Shown one piece after another: positions 9,095 to 17,824 of a stretch of DNA of 61,516 bases; the first letter of the stretch is position 1, and each line of letters opens with the position of its first letter. The notes under the pieces are model-generated. The model saw only the letters and a list, made by a program, of their open reading frames with translations. It was not told the DNA's origin and did no database searches. This stretch comes from SFLA01 sp045595165 (lineage in GTDB: Bacteria > Bacillota > Clostridia > Oscillospirales > CAG-382): the NCBI GenBank assembly GCA_045595165.1, contig JAZNZY010000018.1:1-61516 (forward strand). The letters are read 5' to 3'. Position numbers and translations under genes: made by a program.

Positions 9095-9808
9095 TTAAAA
9101 TAACATACGAAAAATGTTGAAACTACCAAAGAATTTAAAAAGCAGAGTGCTTTCGGGGGAAAAGTTTGCAAATATGCCGCTCAGTGCGTTTATGGGAAGA
9201 AGCAATTGTATTGAGGATACGAATACGCTTGCTTCGGCGACTGCCAAAACTAAACCCACTATAATTCCCAGCAACGTATTTGCTTGCTTCAACACGGGCA
9301 GCGCGGTGAATTTATCAAGTAAAAATACTGCAATCAACGCGAGAACGTAAACGGCGAAAAACACACCGATAAAGGAAACGAAAGTCACCGATGCTTTAAG
9401 CAAAGGATAAGCGGTTTTTTCCGCTATGGAGTGCTTTATCTCATCCGTTTTGTTGTCTTTCCATTGTTCGATATCGTTTTTAAGCCCGTCGGTATCAACT
9501 CCAAGAGAGGACAGCAGACTTTCCAGTTTGGGAAGCGCATCGTTTTCCTCTTTGGATTCTTCTTCCGTATCGGTTTCCACACCGTCCAGAACGGTTACAA
9601 CCGATTCGTATATCTTGTTTTCCCATTCATTAGCAACGTTGGTGCTCAAGACGTAATCTCTTACGGGATTAACCAAAGAAAATGCCGCCACGAGAGCTAC
9701 CACCAGTGTAAGGGATTTGAGAGCCATTTTCACAAAGCCCTGCTTCCAACCCAGAATAACGTTGGTAGCAATTATCGCCACAATAATAAAATCGAAAATA
9801 ATATTCAT
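9095..9808 (-). CDS. CvpA family membrane protein
   Basis: A 237-aa membrane protein with the CvpA-type first helix (DFIIVAIIATNVILGWKQGFVK), a second helix, a long acidic extracytoplasmic insert (about residues 65-130, rich in Glu/Asp/Lys) and two more helices. Family members are linked to colicin V production or peptidoglycan-associated functions, but the molecular role is not settled. Its start overlaps the end of the upstream DUF5711-like gene by 4 nt, which indicates translational coupling. Confidence 0.8.
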   Translation of the reverse strand: MNIIFDFIIVAIIATNVILGWKQGFVKMALKSLTLVVALVAAFSLVNPVRDYVLSTNVANEWENKIYESVVTVLDGVETDTEEESKEENDALPKLESLLSSLGVDTDGLKNDIEQWKDNKTDEIKHSIAEKTAYPLLKASVTFVSFIGVFFAVYVLALIAVFLLDKFTALPVLKQANTLLGIIVGLVLAVAEASVFVSSIQLLLPINALSGIFANFSPESTLLFKFFGSFNIFRMLF

Positions 9809-11073
9809 TTGCTTACCTCCGCAAGAGAAGCGTCATCGGGCTGAATTTCGGTTTCATCCATAGTTTCGGCATTGTATACCGTAACGTCGGAATAGGTAAA
9901 TACCAGTAATTTGTCATCGGATATTATCAGATCCACTGCGTTGGCATCGGTTTGTGCTTCAAACGTTTTTATATCATTCACAAGATCGTGTACGGCAAGC
10001 TTGCCCATAGTTAACATATACAGTCTGCTTCCGTACAGCAACACGTCATCGGGACGTGCAGAGGTTTCCGTGCGGTATACGTCGTTTCCCGTTGAATCGT
10101 ATACCGTCATCTCCTTGTTTTCGGAAAGTCCGGTATTATCAAAGGTGAGCATAACGTAATTTCCGCCGAAATTACAGTTAAGCAGATTGCCGGAAACCGC
10201 AATTTCGCTTTTTAAGGTGTTGTCTGCGCCGTAAAAACGCAGATATTTGTCGGTCAGTATTATATACCCGCCGTCATCGGTGAAATGACAGTTCAGAGGC
10301 AGTTCACCCACGAACTTGAAGTTGGCAATAGGCTCCTCCGCCGTAGTGCTGAACAACGCCGCAGAACCGAGATAATCGCCGTTTTCGCTTATATGGGATA
10401 GTACGAGCACGTTCTTGCCCGATTTATCCAGTTGCATTGCAGTGGAATATTCGGTGGGGAAGTAATGGGAAAAGGTAAGACGGTAATTGGAATCGTACAC
10501 GTAGACCGCGCTTCTGTAATTCTTCGCCCCGGAAAGCACGGCATAGCTTCCGTCTTCGGCGGCAGAAACTCCCAATATGGGGTATCCGAAGTTTTCGGAA
10601 TAAACGTGAGAAAATGAGTTGTATACGTTAAGCTGGCTTCCGCCCAGATCGTATATGATCATGTTTTTCCCCACTGTAAGGAGCATAGGGTTATCATTTT
10701 TTATTCCGGTCCTCTGGAGCAGCTGTCCCGCAGTGTCGTAAACCGTAAGCTGGGTTTTGCTCAATACCGCAATATCGCCTCTTACTATGGCGTAACGGTT
10801 GGTAGGATCGGTATCGAATATTATGGCAGATCCCACTTCCACGTTTTCCGTTTGTTCAAAGGAAATAAACTTAAGCAGATATTTGAAATTTTCGGCAGTC
10901 AATTCATCGGGATAAAAAGAATATGCAAGCAGACAAAACAGTATCAGAGCTATTATTACCGAAAACATACCGATTTTTGCACGGTTTGCCAAACGGGTGT
11001 AATAGGCCTGGGCCGTTGGTGTCTGTTCTTTATTTTGTTTTCTTTTATCCTTGAAAATAGAAAAAGCGCTCAT
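9805..11073 (-). CDS. DUF5711-like membrane-anchored beta-propeller protein
   Basis: 422 aa: a short basic cytoplasmic tail, one TM helix (about residues 34-54) and a large extracellular region made of repeated beta strands with YDxxGxxL-like motifs (VYDTAGQLL, VYDSNYRL, VYDSTGNDV), resembling a PQQ-type propeller. This matches the DUF5711 family of Clostridia as I recognise it. Function unknown; an envelope-exposed binding or scaffold role is inference. Overlaps the CvpA-like gene by 4 nt and lies 2 nt after truA. Confidence 0.72.
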   Translation of the reverse strand: MSAFSIFKDKRKQNKEQTPTAQAYYTRLANRAKIGMFSVIIALILFCLLAYSFYPDELTAENFKYLLKFISFEQTENVEVGSAIIFDTDPTNRYAIVRGDIAVLSKTQLTVYDTAGQLLQRTGIKNDNPMLLTVGKNMIIYDLGGSQLNVYNSFSHVYSENFGYPILGVSAAEDGSYAVLSGAKNYRSAVYVYDSNYRLTFSHYFPTEYSTAMQLDKSGKNVLVLSHISENGDYLGSAALFSTTAEEPIANFKFVGELPLNCHFTDDGGYIILTDKYLRFYGADNTLKSEIAVSGNLLNCNFGGNYVMLTFDNTGLSENKEMTVYDSTGNDVYRTETSARPDDVLLYGSRLYMLTMGKLAVHDLVNDIKTFEAQTDANAVDLIISDDKLLVFTYSDVTVYNAETMDETEIQPDDASLAEVSK

Positions 11074-11075
11074 CT

Positions 11076-11807
11076 TTACCTCGTGTAAACAAGCTTGTTC
11101 AAAAATAATCCTTTGGCGGGTGCGGTTATACCGGCGTTGCTTCTGTCAAGGGATGCGGTAATGGCGGAAATATCCGTGCATTTTTTGCCGTAAGCCGCTT
11201 CAACCAGCGTGCCCGTCATTATTCTTACCATATTGTATAAGAACCCGTCAGCCGCAACGTTTATCCTTATATAATCTCCGTCGCGTGTAACGTTCATATA
11301 TTTTACCGTACGCACGGTATCCGTTATTTTACTTCCTGCGGACATATAGGCTCTGAAATCCTGCTTGCCAACAAAGCTTTGGGCAAGGGAAGCCATTTTT
11401 TCGGCATCCAACGGACGGGGACAATGCCACACTCTGTTATCGAATACGTTTTTTATTCTCGAATTCCATATAACGTATTCGTATTCTTTTTCAATACAAC
11501 TGTATCTGGGGTGAAAATCCTCGGGCACAGCCCATGCCTTCAGCGCGGCGATATCTGAGGGGAGAATAGAATTAAGCGCAAGAGGAAGTCCTGTTTCACT
11601 TATCTCCGCAACGTCGGAAATTACGCACACGTATTCACGGGCATGAACTCCCGAATCCGTGCGGGAGCATCCGGTTACGTTGGGACGAATGCCGAAAACC
11701 TTTTCAGCGGCATCCTGAACCGTCTGTTGTATACTTTTTGCATTGTTCTGAACCTGCCAACCGCAGTACGCAGTACCGTCGAAAGCAAGTGTTACAGCAT
11801 AGTTCAC
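11076..11807 (-). CDS. truA: tRNA pseudouridine(38-40) synthase TruA
   Basis: Isomerises U38-U40 in the tRNA anticodon arm to pseudouridine. The catalytic Asp lies in the motif GCSRTDSGVHA (residues about 61-71) and the family C-terminal FLYNMVRIMTG is present. 243 aa, the normal size. Its start overlaps the end of ecfT by 4 nt; ecfA1-ecfA2-ecfT-truA is a conserved Firmicutes order. Confidence 0.95.
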   Translation of the reverse strand: MNYAVTLAFDGTAYCGWQVQNNAKSIQQTVQDAAEKVFGIRPNVTGCSRTDSGVHAREYVCVISDVAEISETGLPLALNSILPSDIAALKAWAVPEDFHPRYSCIEKEYEYVIWNSRIKNVFDNRVWHCPRPLDAEKMASLAQSFVGKQDFRAYMSAGSKITDTVRTVKYMNVTRDGDYIRINVAADGFLYNMVRIMTGTLVEAAYGKKCTDISAITASLDRSNAGITAPAKGLFLNKLVYTR

Positions 11808-12619
11808 AGAGGGATCACCACCTGATTAAGAAAGAATATACCTACACAGGCAAGAACGGATATTCCAAGAAAAATATAGTCTGCAGGGCGGGTTTTTATA
11901 ACCTTCATTCTGGTTTTTCCCACACCGCTTCTGTAACAGCGGCATTCCATGGCTTCCGCCAGTTCAAAAGCGCGTCTGTATGCGGAAACGAACAGAGGAA
12001 CCAGCACGGGAATAAGCGCTTTTGCTCTTGCAAAAACGTTTCCGGATTCAAAGTCCGCACCTCTTGCCTTTTGGGCGGAGATGATCTTATCCGTTTCTTC
12101 AATAAGCGTGGGGATAAAACGAAGGGCTATAGACATCATCATCGCAAAATCGTGTACAGGTACGCCGATCTTCTTTAAAGGAGCGAGAAGACGCTCAATT
12201 CCGTCGGTAAGATCGAGAGGGGAAGTGGTGTAGGTAAGAAGCACGCTTGTGCCCGTAACCAAGCTTGTAAGACGTATTACCATCTTCACCGCGTTTTCAA
12301 TACCCTCACGGTACAGCTTTATAAATTTCCATTGCCAGAGTATATCTTCTCCGTTGGCAAAAAACAGATTTATCACCGCGGTGAACAGCAACACGAACAA
12401 AAGCGGCTTTAAGGATTTAAGCACCGTTTTCAATGGTATTTTTGATATAAGCACAAGTATTCCGGTTGCAATCACCACGGCGGCGAATGCGGCGGCGCTC
12501 TTCGCACAAAGCACAAACACCAGATACACTACAAGCAATATTATTTTTATACGGGCATCCGTGCGGTGCAGCAGCGAGTTTCCGGGGAAAAACTGCCCCA
12601 GAGTTATATCTTTAAGCAT
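11804..12619 (-). CDS. ecfT: ECF transporter transmembrane component EcfT
   Basis: The coupling transmembrane subunit of an energy-coupling-factor importer, which joins the two ATPases to interchangeable vitamin or metal S-components. It has 271 aa with five or six hydrophobic helices and the cytoplasmic coupling-helix motifs (AQKARGA and ECRCYRSG, the latter in the position of the second Ala-Arg-Gly-type motif). Overlaps ecfA2 by 8 nt and truA by 4 nt. No S-component gene is in the window. Confidence 0.93.
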   Translation of the reverse strand: MLKDITLGQFFPGNSLLHRTDARIKIILLVVYLVFVLCAKSAAAFAAVVIATGILVLISKIPLKTVLKSLKPLLFVLLFTAVINLFFANGEDILWQWKFIKLYREGIENAVKMVIRLTSLVTGTSVLLTYTTSPLDLTDGIERLLAPLKKIGVPVHDFAMMMSIALRFIPTLIEETDKIISAQKARGADFESGNVFARAKALIPVLVPLFVSAYRRAFELAEAMECRCYRSGVGKTRMKVIKTRPADYIFLGISVLACVGIFFLNQVVIPL

Positions 12620-13466
12620 TAGCTATTCCTTTTTCTCTTAATAATTTTTCTCCGAACTTTACGGTATACACGTCCTCCCTTTGGGAAACGCCCCGCTTTT
12701 TAAGCTCGTGAAACAGTCTTGTTATCTGGGGAAGGTCCAAAGAAGAATCCGCCAGTGCACCGATATCCGAGAAGATCTCTTCCACCGTGCCGTGAGCAAA
12801 TACTTTTCCTTCCTTCAGAACAAGTATCATATCCGAATATTTGGCAACGTCCTCCATACTGTGGGAGATAAGCAAAACCGTGCCGTCCGTTTCGTTTTTA
12901 TAGTTTATTATTCCGCCCAGAATATCGTTTTTTCCCACGGGGTCAAGTCCCGCCGCAGGCTCGTCAAGCACCAGATATTTGGGGCGCATAGCCATTACGC
13001 CCGCAATAGCTACTCTCCGTTTTTGTCCGCCGGAAAGCTCAAAAGGGGAACGCTCCAGAGAATCCTCGGGTATTCCGCACATTCTCGCCGCTTCGGCAAC
13101 GCGGATGGAAATCTCGTTTTCGTTAAGCCCCATATTTTTCGGACCGAAGGCTATATCCTTGCCAACGGTTTCCTCAAAAAGCTGGTATTCGGGATATTGA
13201 AAAGCAAGCCCAACCTTAAATCGGACTTTGGATATCTCCTTGGGCTTTGCCCAGATATCCTGACCGTCAAGGTATATCTTTCCCTGAGTAGGCTTGTTAA
13301 GTCCGTTAAGAAGCTGTGCCAGCGTGGATTTTCCGCTTCCCGTATGACCGATAATTCCCGTGATCTTTCCTTTGGGAAACTCGATATTTATATTGTCCAG
13401 CGCGACCTTACGGAAGGGCGTGCCCTCACCGTAGACCACGGATACGTTTTCAAGCTTTAAAGACAT
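12612..13466 (-). CDS. ecfA2: ECF transporter ATP-binding subunit EcfA2
   Basis: ABC ATPase of 284 aa with Walker A GHTGSGKS, Q-loop FQYPEYQLFEE, signature LSGGQKRR, Walker B YLVLDEPAAGLDP and the switch His (LISHSMED). Paired with EcfA1 it forms the heterodimeric motor on EcfT. Overlaps ecfA1 by 10 nt and ecfT by 8 nt. Confidence 0.94.
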   Translation of the reverse strand: MSLKLENVSVVYGEGTPFRKVALDNINIEFPKGKITGIIGHTGSGKSTLAQLLNGLNKPTQGKIYLDGQDIWAKPKEISKVRFKVGLAFQYPEYQLFEETVGKDIAFGPKNMGLNENEISIRVAEAARMCGIPEDSLERSPFELSGGQKRRVAIAGVMAMRPKYLVLDEPAAGLDPVGKNDILGGIINYKNETDGTVLLISHSMEDVAKYSDMILVLKEGKVFAHGTVEEIFSDIGALADSSLDLPQITRLFHELKKRGVSQREDVYTVKFGEKLLREKGIANA

Positions 13467-14278
13467 TTCTTTTTAAATTCCTCTTCGATAATGTCTGCGG
13501 CTTCCATTGCGTGCAACGCTTCGGGAAGTCCCAGATCATACAAAAGCTCGGTAACCTGAGGTACTGCAAGAGAAAGCCTGCGCAAATCATCGACTCTTGC
13601 AAAAACCTCTCTCGGCGTTCCGTCCATCGCTACCTCGCCCTTGTTCATAACTATTATTCTGTCCGCCATTGCGGCTTCGTTCATATGATGGGTAACGGTA
13701 ATGACTGTAATCCCCCGCTCGTTCAATGAACGCATAGCGTTGGATATTTCTTTCCGTCCCGCAGGATCCAGCATTGCGGTGGCTTCATCAAAAACTATAC
13801 ATTCGGGATTCATTGCGAGAATACCCGCAATAGCAATTCTTTGCTTCTGACCTCCCGAAAGCTTGTATGTGGAGTGTTGCGAGTATTCCGTCATACCCAC
13901 GGCGGCAAGAGCATCATCTACCGCCTTTCTTATATCCGCAGGTGCGACACCGAGGTTTTCGGGGGCAAACGCCACGTCCTCCTCCACTACCGAGGAAACT
14001 ATCTGGTTATCGGGATTTTGAAACACCATTCCGCATTTTTCCCGTATGGGGGATTGATTATTTTCGTCGGCTGTGTCCATTCCGTCAATAACGACTTTTC
14101 CTCCCGTGGGAGTGAAAATACCGCACAAAAGCTTTGCCAACGTGGATTTTCCGCTTCCGTTGTGTCCGATAACAGCCGTATAACTGCCTTTTTCGAAGGA
14201 AAGCGAAACCTCCTTAACTGCAGGTATCAGATTTCCCTCGTAGGTGTATGTCAGCTTATCCGTTTGTATAAACGCCAT
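13457..14278 (-). CDS. ecfA1: ECF transporter ATP-binding subunit EcfA1
   Basis: ABC ATPase (273 aa from the chosen start) with Walker A GHNGSGKS, Q-loop FQNPDNQIV, signature LSGGQKQR, Walker B CIVFDEATAMLDP and switch His (VTHHMNEA). I place the start at the ATG ending at 14278 because a GAGG (14284-14287) precedes it by 5 nt. A more distal ATG at 14296 falls inside the upstream methyltransferase gene and lacks a clear ribosome binding site. Paired with EcfA2. Confidence 0.94.
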   Translation of the reverse strand: MAFIQTDKLTYTYEGNLIPAVKEVSLSFEKGSYTAVIGHNGSGKSTLAKLLCGIFTPTGGKVVIDGMDTADENNQSPIREKCGMVFQNPDNQIVSSVVEEDVAFAPENLGVAPADIRKAVDDALAAVGMTEYSQHSTYKLSGGQKQRIAIAGILAMNPECIVFDEATAMLDPAGRKEISNAMRSLNERGITVITVTHHMNEAAMADRIIVMNKGEVAMDGTPREVFARVDDLRRLSLAVPQVTELLYDLGLPEALHAMEAADIIEEEFKKKCL

Positions 14279-14280
14279 TT

Positions 14281-15141
14281 TTACCTCGCCGTCCATCTGC
14301 TTGCCGCGCCGCAGGGAAGATACATTCCGCTTGCTTCCACGGGCAGACCGATCTCATCACTTTCCACCTTGCCGCCAAACTTTTCGCACAAATGTCTTCC
14401 CAGAATATATCCGCAGGTGGAGGCGGACAATCCGGTGGTATAGGAATTAAGCAAAACGAACAGAGGATCATCGGATATAACTCCCGTGATCAGTCCGATA
14501 AGGTTATCCAAAGATTGCTCCAGCATCCATCTTTCGCCCTTGGGACCTCTTCCGAATGAGGGGGGATCGAGAATTACCGCATCGTATCTGTTGCCTCTTT
14601 TTATCTCTCTTTCAACGAACTTTACGCAATCGTCCACAATATAACGTATTCCGTCCGAAGGCACGTCGGAAAGAGCGGCGTTTTGCTTTGCTTTAAGTAC
14701 CATTCCCTTGGAAGCATCCACGTGGCAAACAAACGCGCCCGCTTTTGCGGCGACAACACTTGCGCCTCCCGTGTATGCAAACAGGTTAAGCAGCTTTATC
14801 TTTCTGCCGGAATTTTTTATCAGGGGCGCAAACCAATCCCAGTTTGCCGCCTGCTCGGGGAAAAGTCCGGTGTGCTTGAAGCCCATAGGGGACAGCACGA
14901 AGGTCATATCTCCGTAAGAAATATTCCATTCCTCGGGAATATCCTTTTTTATCCAGCTTCCGCCGCCGCCTTCACGGCGGTAGATACCGTCCGCCTTTTT
15001 CCAAAGAGGGCTTTTTTTATTTCCATTCCAGATAACCTGAGGGTCGGGACGTATCAACAGATGACCGCTCCAGCTCTCCAGTCTTTCTCCGTCCGAAGCG
15101 TCTATAAGTCTGTATTCCTTCCATCCGTCTGCTGTAAACAT
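14281..15141 (-). CDS. Class I SAM-dependent methyltransferase, RlmI/RlmK-like
   Basis: 286 aa. The Rossmann core shows the SAM-binding motif LLNLFAYTGGASVVAAKAGA followed by an acidic HVDAS, and the substrate motif LDPPSFGRG. This pattern matches the 23S rRNA cytosine methyltransferases RlmI/RlmK and relatives. The N-terminal 90 residues are a small beta domain, without a PUA domain that I can recognise. The probable target is rRNA; the exact base is not predictable. Lies between ruvB and ecfA1 with 4 and 2 nt gaps. Confidence 0.82.
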   Translation of the reverse strand: MFTADGWKEYRLIDASDGERLESWSGHLLIRPDPQVIWNGNKKSPLWKKADGIYRREGGGGSWIKKDIPEEWNISYGDMTFVLSPMGFKHTGLFPEQAANWDWFAPLIKNSGRKIKLLNLFAYTGGASVVAAKAGAFVCHVDASKGMVLKAKQNAALSDVPSDGIRYIVDDCVKFVEREIKRGNRYDAVILDPPSFGRGPKGERWMLEQSLDNLIGLITGVISDDPLFVLLNSYTTGLSASTCGYILGRHLCEKFGGKVESDEIGLPVEASGMYLPCGAASRWTAR

Positions 15142-15145
15142 AGTA

Positions 15146-16228
15146 TTACTCCATTAAAAGTTGTTGTGTGTCCTTTACGCCGTTTCCGGGTAAGGGAAGT
15201 CCCAGATGCTCGTAAGCTGCAGGGGTTACGCATCTTCCGCGGGGAGTTCTGTTAATAAAGCCGAGCTGCATGAGATAAGGCTCGTATACGTCCTCAAGGG
15301 TTATGGATTCCTCTCCGATAACTGCGGATAAGGTTTCCAATCCCACGGGACCTCCGCCGAAATTCTTAATTATTGCATTGAGCATACGTCTGTCCACCGA
15401 ATCCAACCCCAAAGCGTCAACATCCAGTGATGACAGTGCTATATCAGCAATGTTTTTGTCAATAGTTCCGTCGCCCTTTACCTCGGCAAAGTCGCGGACA
15501 CGCTTTAAAAATCTGTTTGCAAGTCTGGGTGTGCCTCTGGATCTTCTGGCGATCTCATAAGCACCTTCCTCAGTTATGGGTGTTCCCAATATGCCTGCGG
15601 AACGCATAACAATACTTGCAAGCTCGTCGGGTGTATACAGCTCCAAACGAAACAGCATACCGAATCTGTCACGCAAAGGACCTGTAAGCTGACCTGCTCT
15701 CGTAGTCGCGCCGATGAGCGTGAAGGGCTGCAGGGGGATACGTATAGATCTTGCAGAGGGACCTTTTCCCATCATCAGGTCAAGCACGTAATCCTCCATT
15801 GCGGGGTACAGCACTTCTTCTATTGAACGGGAAAGACGGTGTATTTCGTCGATAAACAAAATATCCTTTCTTCCCAAAGTGGTTAGTATCGCCGCCAGAT
15901 CGCCGGGTTTTTCTATAGCGGGACCTGAGGTCACCTTAATGTTTACACCAAGCTCTGCGGCGATGATTGTCGCAAGTGTTGTCTTTCCCAAACCGGGAGG
16001 TCCGTGAAGAAGCACGTGGTCGAGATTATCGTCACGGGCTTTTGCGGCTTTCATAAATATGGACAGATTTTCCTTGACCGTTTCCTGTCCCACATATTCC
16101 TCAAGTGTCTTGGGACGGAGAGAGTTTTCGTTTTCTCTGTCCTCGGGCACCTCGCTTGTGGCGGTAAGACGGTTTTCTATATCCAGTTCGGCACCGGTAT
16201 GGAAATTGTCAGATTGATTTATAGGCAT
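15146..16228 (-). CDS. ruvB: Holliday junction branch migration helicase RuvB
   Basis: Hexameric AAA+ motor that drives Holliday junction branch migration with RuvA. Walker A GPPGLGKTT, Walker B ILFIDEIHR, sensor 1 GATTRAG with the Arg finger following (PLRDRFG), and a C-terminal winged helix with the family end (LGFINRTPRGR). 360 aa. The N-terminus is about 25 residues longer than the minimum core. Part of ruvC-ruvA-ruvB with 3 and 10 nt gaps. Confidence 0.97.
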   Translation of the reverse strand: MPINQSDNFHTGAELDIENRLTATSEVPEDRENENSLRPKTLEEYVGQETVKENLSIFMKAAKARDDNLDHVLLHGPPGLGKTTLATIIAAELGVNIKVTSGPAIEKPGDLAAILTTLGRKDILFIDEIHRLSRSIEEVLYPAMEDYVLDLMMGKGPSARSIRIPLQPFTLIGATTRAGQLTGPLRDRFGMLFRLELYTPDELASIVMRSAGILGTPITEEGAYEIARRSRGTPRLANRFLKRVRDFAEVKGDGTIDKNIADIALSSLDVDALGLDSVDRRMLNAIIKNFGGGPVGLETLSAVIGEESITLEDVYEPYLMQLGFINRTPRGRCVTPAAYEHLGLPLPGNGVKDTQQLLME

Positions 16229-16238
16229 ATCGCACCTC

Positions 16239-16838
16239 TTACATAGAAGCTAACTTTTTAAGCGCTTCTCCGATAATCGTTTCAAGGGGGAGAGTAGGGT
16301 CTATACCCTTGAGGGCGGCAACGGCCTCCGCTCTGGTATAACCCAATACGGCGAGCGTATCCACCGCATCGCTTCCGCCGCCGGACGCTGCGGAAACGAA
16401 AGAACTTTCTGTGGGAGAAGAGTAAACTATCTCTCCGCTTATTTTGTCTTTCAGCTCAAGTATTATCTTCTGCGCCGTTTTCAGTCCCACACCGGGAGTT
16501 CTGGAAAGCGTCTTCGCATCGCCGCTTGCAATGACCGAAGCCAGTCCGTCTGCGGTAAACGTGGAGAGTACGCTTATAGCCGCCTTGGGACCCACACCGG
16601 AAACGGTGATAAGATGCTTGAACGCGGAAAGCTCATCTTCCGTTCCGAATCCGTAAAGCTCCACAGCATCCTCACGGACAGCCATATGCGTAAAAAGCGT
16701 AGCCGTCTTTCCGTAGAGAGGGGAAAGATACGCAAAGGTGTTCCTGGAAACGGTAAGCTTATATCCCGCACCGCCTACGTCTATAACTGCGGAATCGGGG
16801 AACAAAAACTGCAAATTGCCTTTAAGATAATAAAACAT
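16239..16838 (-). CDS. ruvA: Holliday junction DNA helicase subunit RuvA
   Basis: Junction-binding partner of RuvB. The OB-fold N-terminus is visible, then two helix-hairpin-helix motifs (LITVSGVGPKAA and LSRTPGVGLKTAQKI), and the C-terminal RuvB-binding domain (AVLGYTRAEAVAAL). 199 aa, normal length. Confidence 0.96.
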   Translation of the reverse strand: MFYYLKGNLQFLFPDSAVIDVGGAGYKLTVSRNTFAYLSPLYGKTATLFTHMAVREDAVELYGFGTEDELSAFKHLITVSGVGPKAAISVLSTFTADGLASVIASGDAKTLSRTPGVGLKTAQKIILELKDKISGEIVYSSPTESSFVSAASGGGSDAVDTLAVLGYTRAEAVAALKGIDPTLPLETIIGEALKKLASM

Positions 16839-16841
16839 TTT

Positions 16842-17327
16842 TTAAACTCCCATCTTGTGCATATTACAGGTGCCGTGGCATATTGCCGCCGCCAATGCGT
16901 CCGCCGCATCGTCGGGCTTGGGTGTTCTGTCCAGCTTCAGCAAAAGCTTGACCATATACTGTACCTGCTGTTTTTCGGCTCTGCCGTATCCCACCACGGA
17001 TTGCTTTATCTGCAGAGGGGTATATTCAAAAGTATTTATTCCTTTGTTTTCTGCGGCGAGAAGCATAACTCCTCTTGCCTGGCAGACGTCCACCGCCGTT
17101 CTCTGGTTGGTGTTGAAGAACAACTCTTCTATTGCCATACAGTCGGGCTTGTAGGTATCGATAAGCTGACACATACAATCGTATATTTCTTTTAACCTTT
17201 TTTCGATCAGCGTGTGCGGGGGAGTGGTTATAGCGCCGTAAGATATTGGTGTAAAAACTCCGTTTTCACATTTTACGATACCATATCCTACCGTGGCAAA
17301 ACCGGGGTCAATACCCAATACGATCAT
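16842..17327 (-). CDS. ruvC: Holliday junction resolvase RuvC
   Basis: Cleaves Holliday junctions symmetrically. The RNase-H-fold catalytic acidic residues are present: D7 in GIDPGFATVGYG, the Glu of AIEELFF and the Asp pair in KPDDAADALAAA. 161 aa. A GGAGG stands 7 nt before the ATG at 17327. First gene of the long operon, with the promoter at 17360-17388. Confidence 0.96.
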   Translation of the reverse strand: MIVLGIDPGFATVGYGIVKCENGVFTPISYGAITTPPHTLIEKRLKEIYDCMCQLIDTYKPDCMAIEELFFNTNQRTAVDVCQARGVMLLAAENKGINTFEYTPLQIKQSVVGYGRAEKQQVQYMVKLLLKLDRTPKPDDAADALAAAICHGTCNMHKMGV

Positions 17328-17359
17328 AACCGTCCTCCAACCAAAAATATAATCAGTAT

Positions 17360-17388
17360 ATTATATCATTAAATACCTGTTTCGTCAA
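17360..17388 (-). promoter_or_regulatory. Promoter for the ruvC-thrS operon
   Basis: On the minus strand: -35 TTGACG (17383-17388), 17-nt spacer, -10 TATAAT (17360-17365). It stands about 33 nt before the ruvC start and is divergent from the acpP promoter. Confidence 0.85.
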
Positions 17389-17436
17389 CGAATCGGGGCA
17401 AAATAAATTATTTTTTTCCTTTTATTAATAAAGCTA

Positions 17437-17465
17437 TTGCTTTTTTTCTCGTTTTGTTTTATTAT
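17437..17465 (+). promoter_or_regulatory. Promoter for acpP
   Basis: -35 TTGCTT (17437-17442), 17-nt spacer, -10 TATTAT (17460-17465). Just downstream the 5' leader has a perfect inverted repeat TGCGGT (17471-17476) / ACCGCA (17485-17490), which could stabilise the leader or act as an operator. GGAGG precedes the ATG. Confidence 0.7.
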
Positions 17466-17512
17466 AGCACTGCGGTATGCTTTCACCGCACTAAAATTCA
17501 GGAGGATATGAA

Positions 17513-17743
17513 ATGGATTTACTCTTAAAAGTGAAGACCATAGTTGCAAACCAGCTTCGTATGGAGGTGGAGGATATTGCTGATGATGCATCTCTCGTAG
17601 AGGATCTCGGCGCCGATTCCTTGGACCTTGTAGATATAATAATGGCATTTGAAAGCGAATTTGATACAACCGTGCCCGAGGAGGATATCGGCGATTTCCG
17701 TACTATAAGAGATCTTGCCGAGTACATAAGCACCCGCATTTAA
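17513..17743 (+). CDS. acpP: Acyl carrier protein
   Basis: Carries growing acyl chains in fatty acid synthesis. It has 76 aa, an acidic four-helix fold and the phosphopantetheine attachment Ser within GADSLDLVDII. It is not next to other fab genes here. A ribosome binding site (AGGAGG) stands 7 nt before the ATG. Confidence 0.96.
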   Translation: MDLLLKVKTIVANQLRMEVEDIADDASLVEDLGADSLDLVDIIMAFESEFDTTVPEEDIGDFRTIRDLAEYISTRI

Positions 17744-17758
17744 ATTAAGAACACCGTT

Positions 17759-17786
17759 GGCAGACTTTTTATAAAAAGAGTCTGCC
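17759..17786 (+). terminator. Terminator hairpin after acpP
   Basis: GGCAGACT pairs with AGTCTGCC around an A/T-rich middle (17759-17786). The following bases are T-rich but interrupted (TTGTTTGTG), so some readthrough into the HAD gene is possible; that gene has no obvious promoter of its own. Confidence 0.6.
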
Positions 17787-17824
17787 TTGTTTGTGTATCG
17801 ATGGTTTTTTAAAGAGGAGATTTT

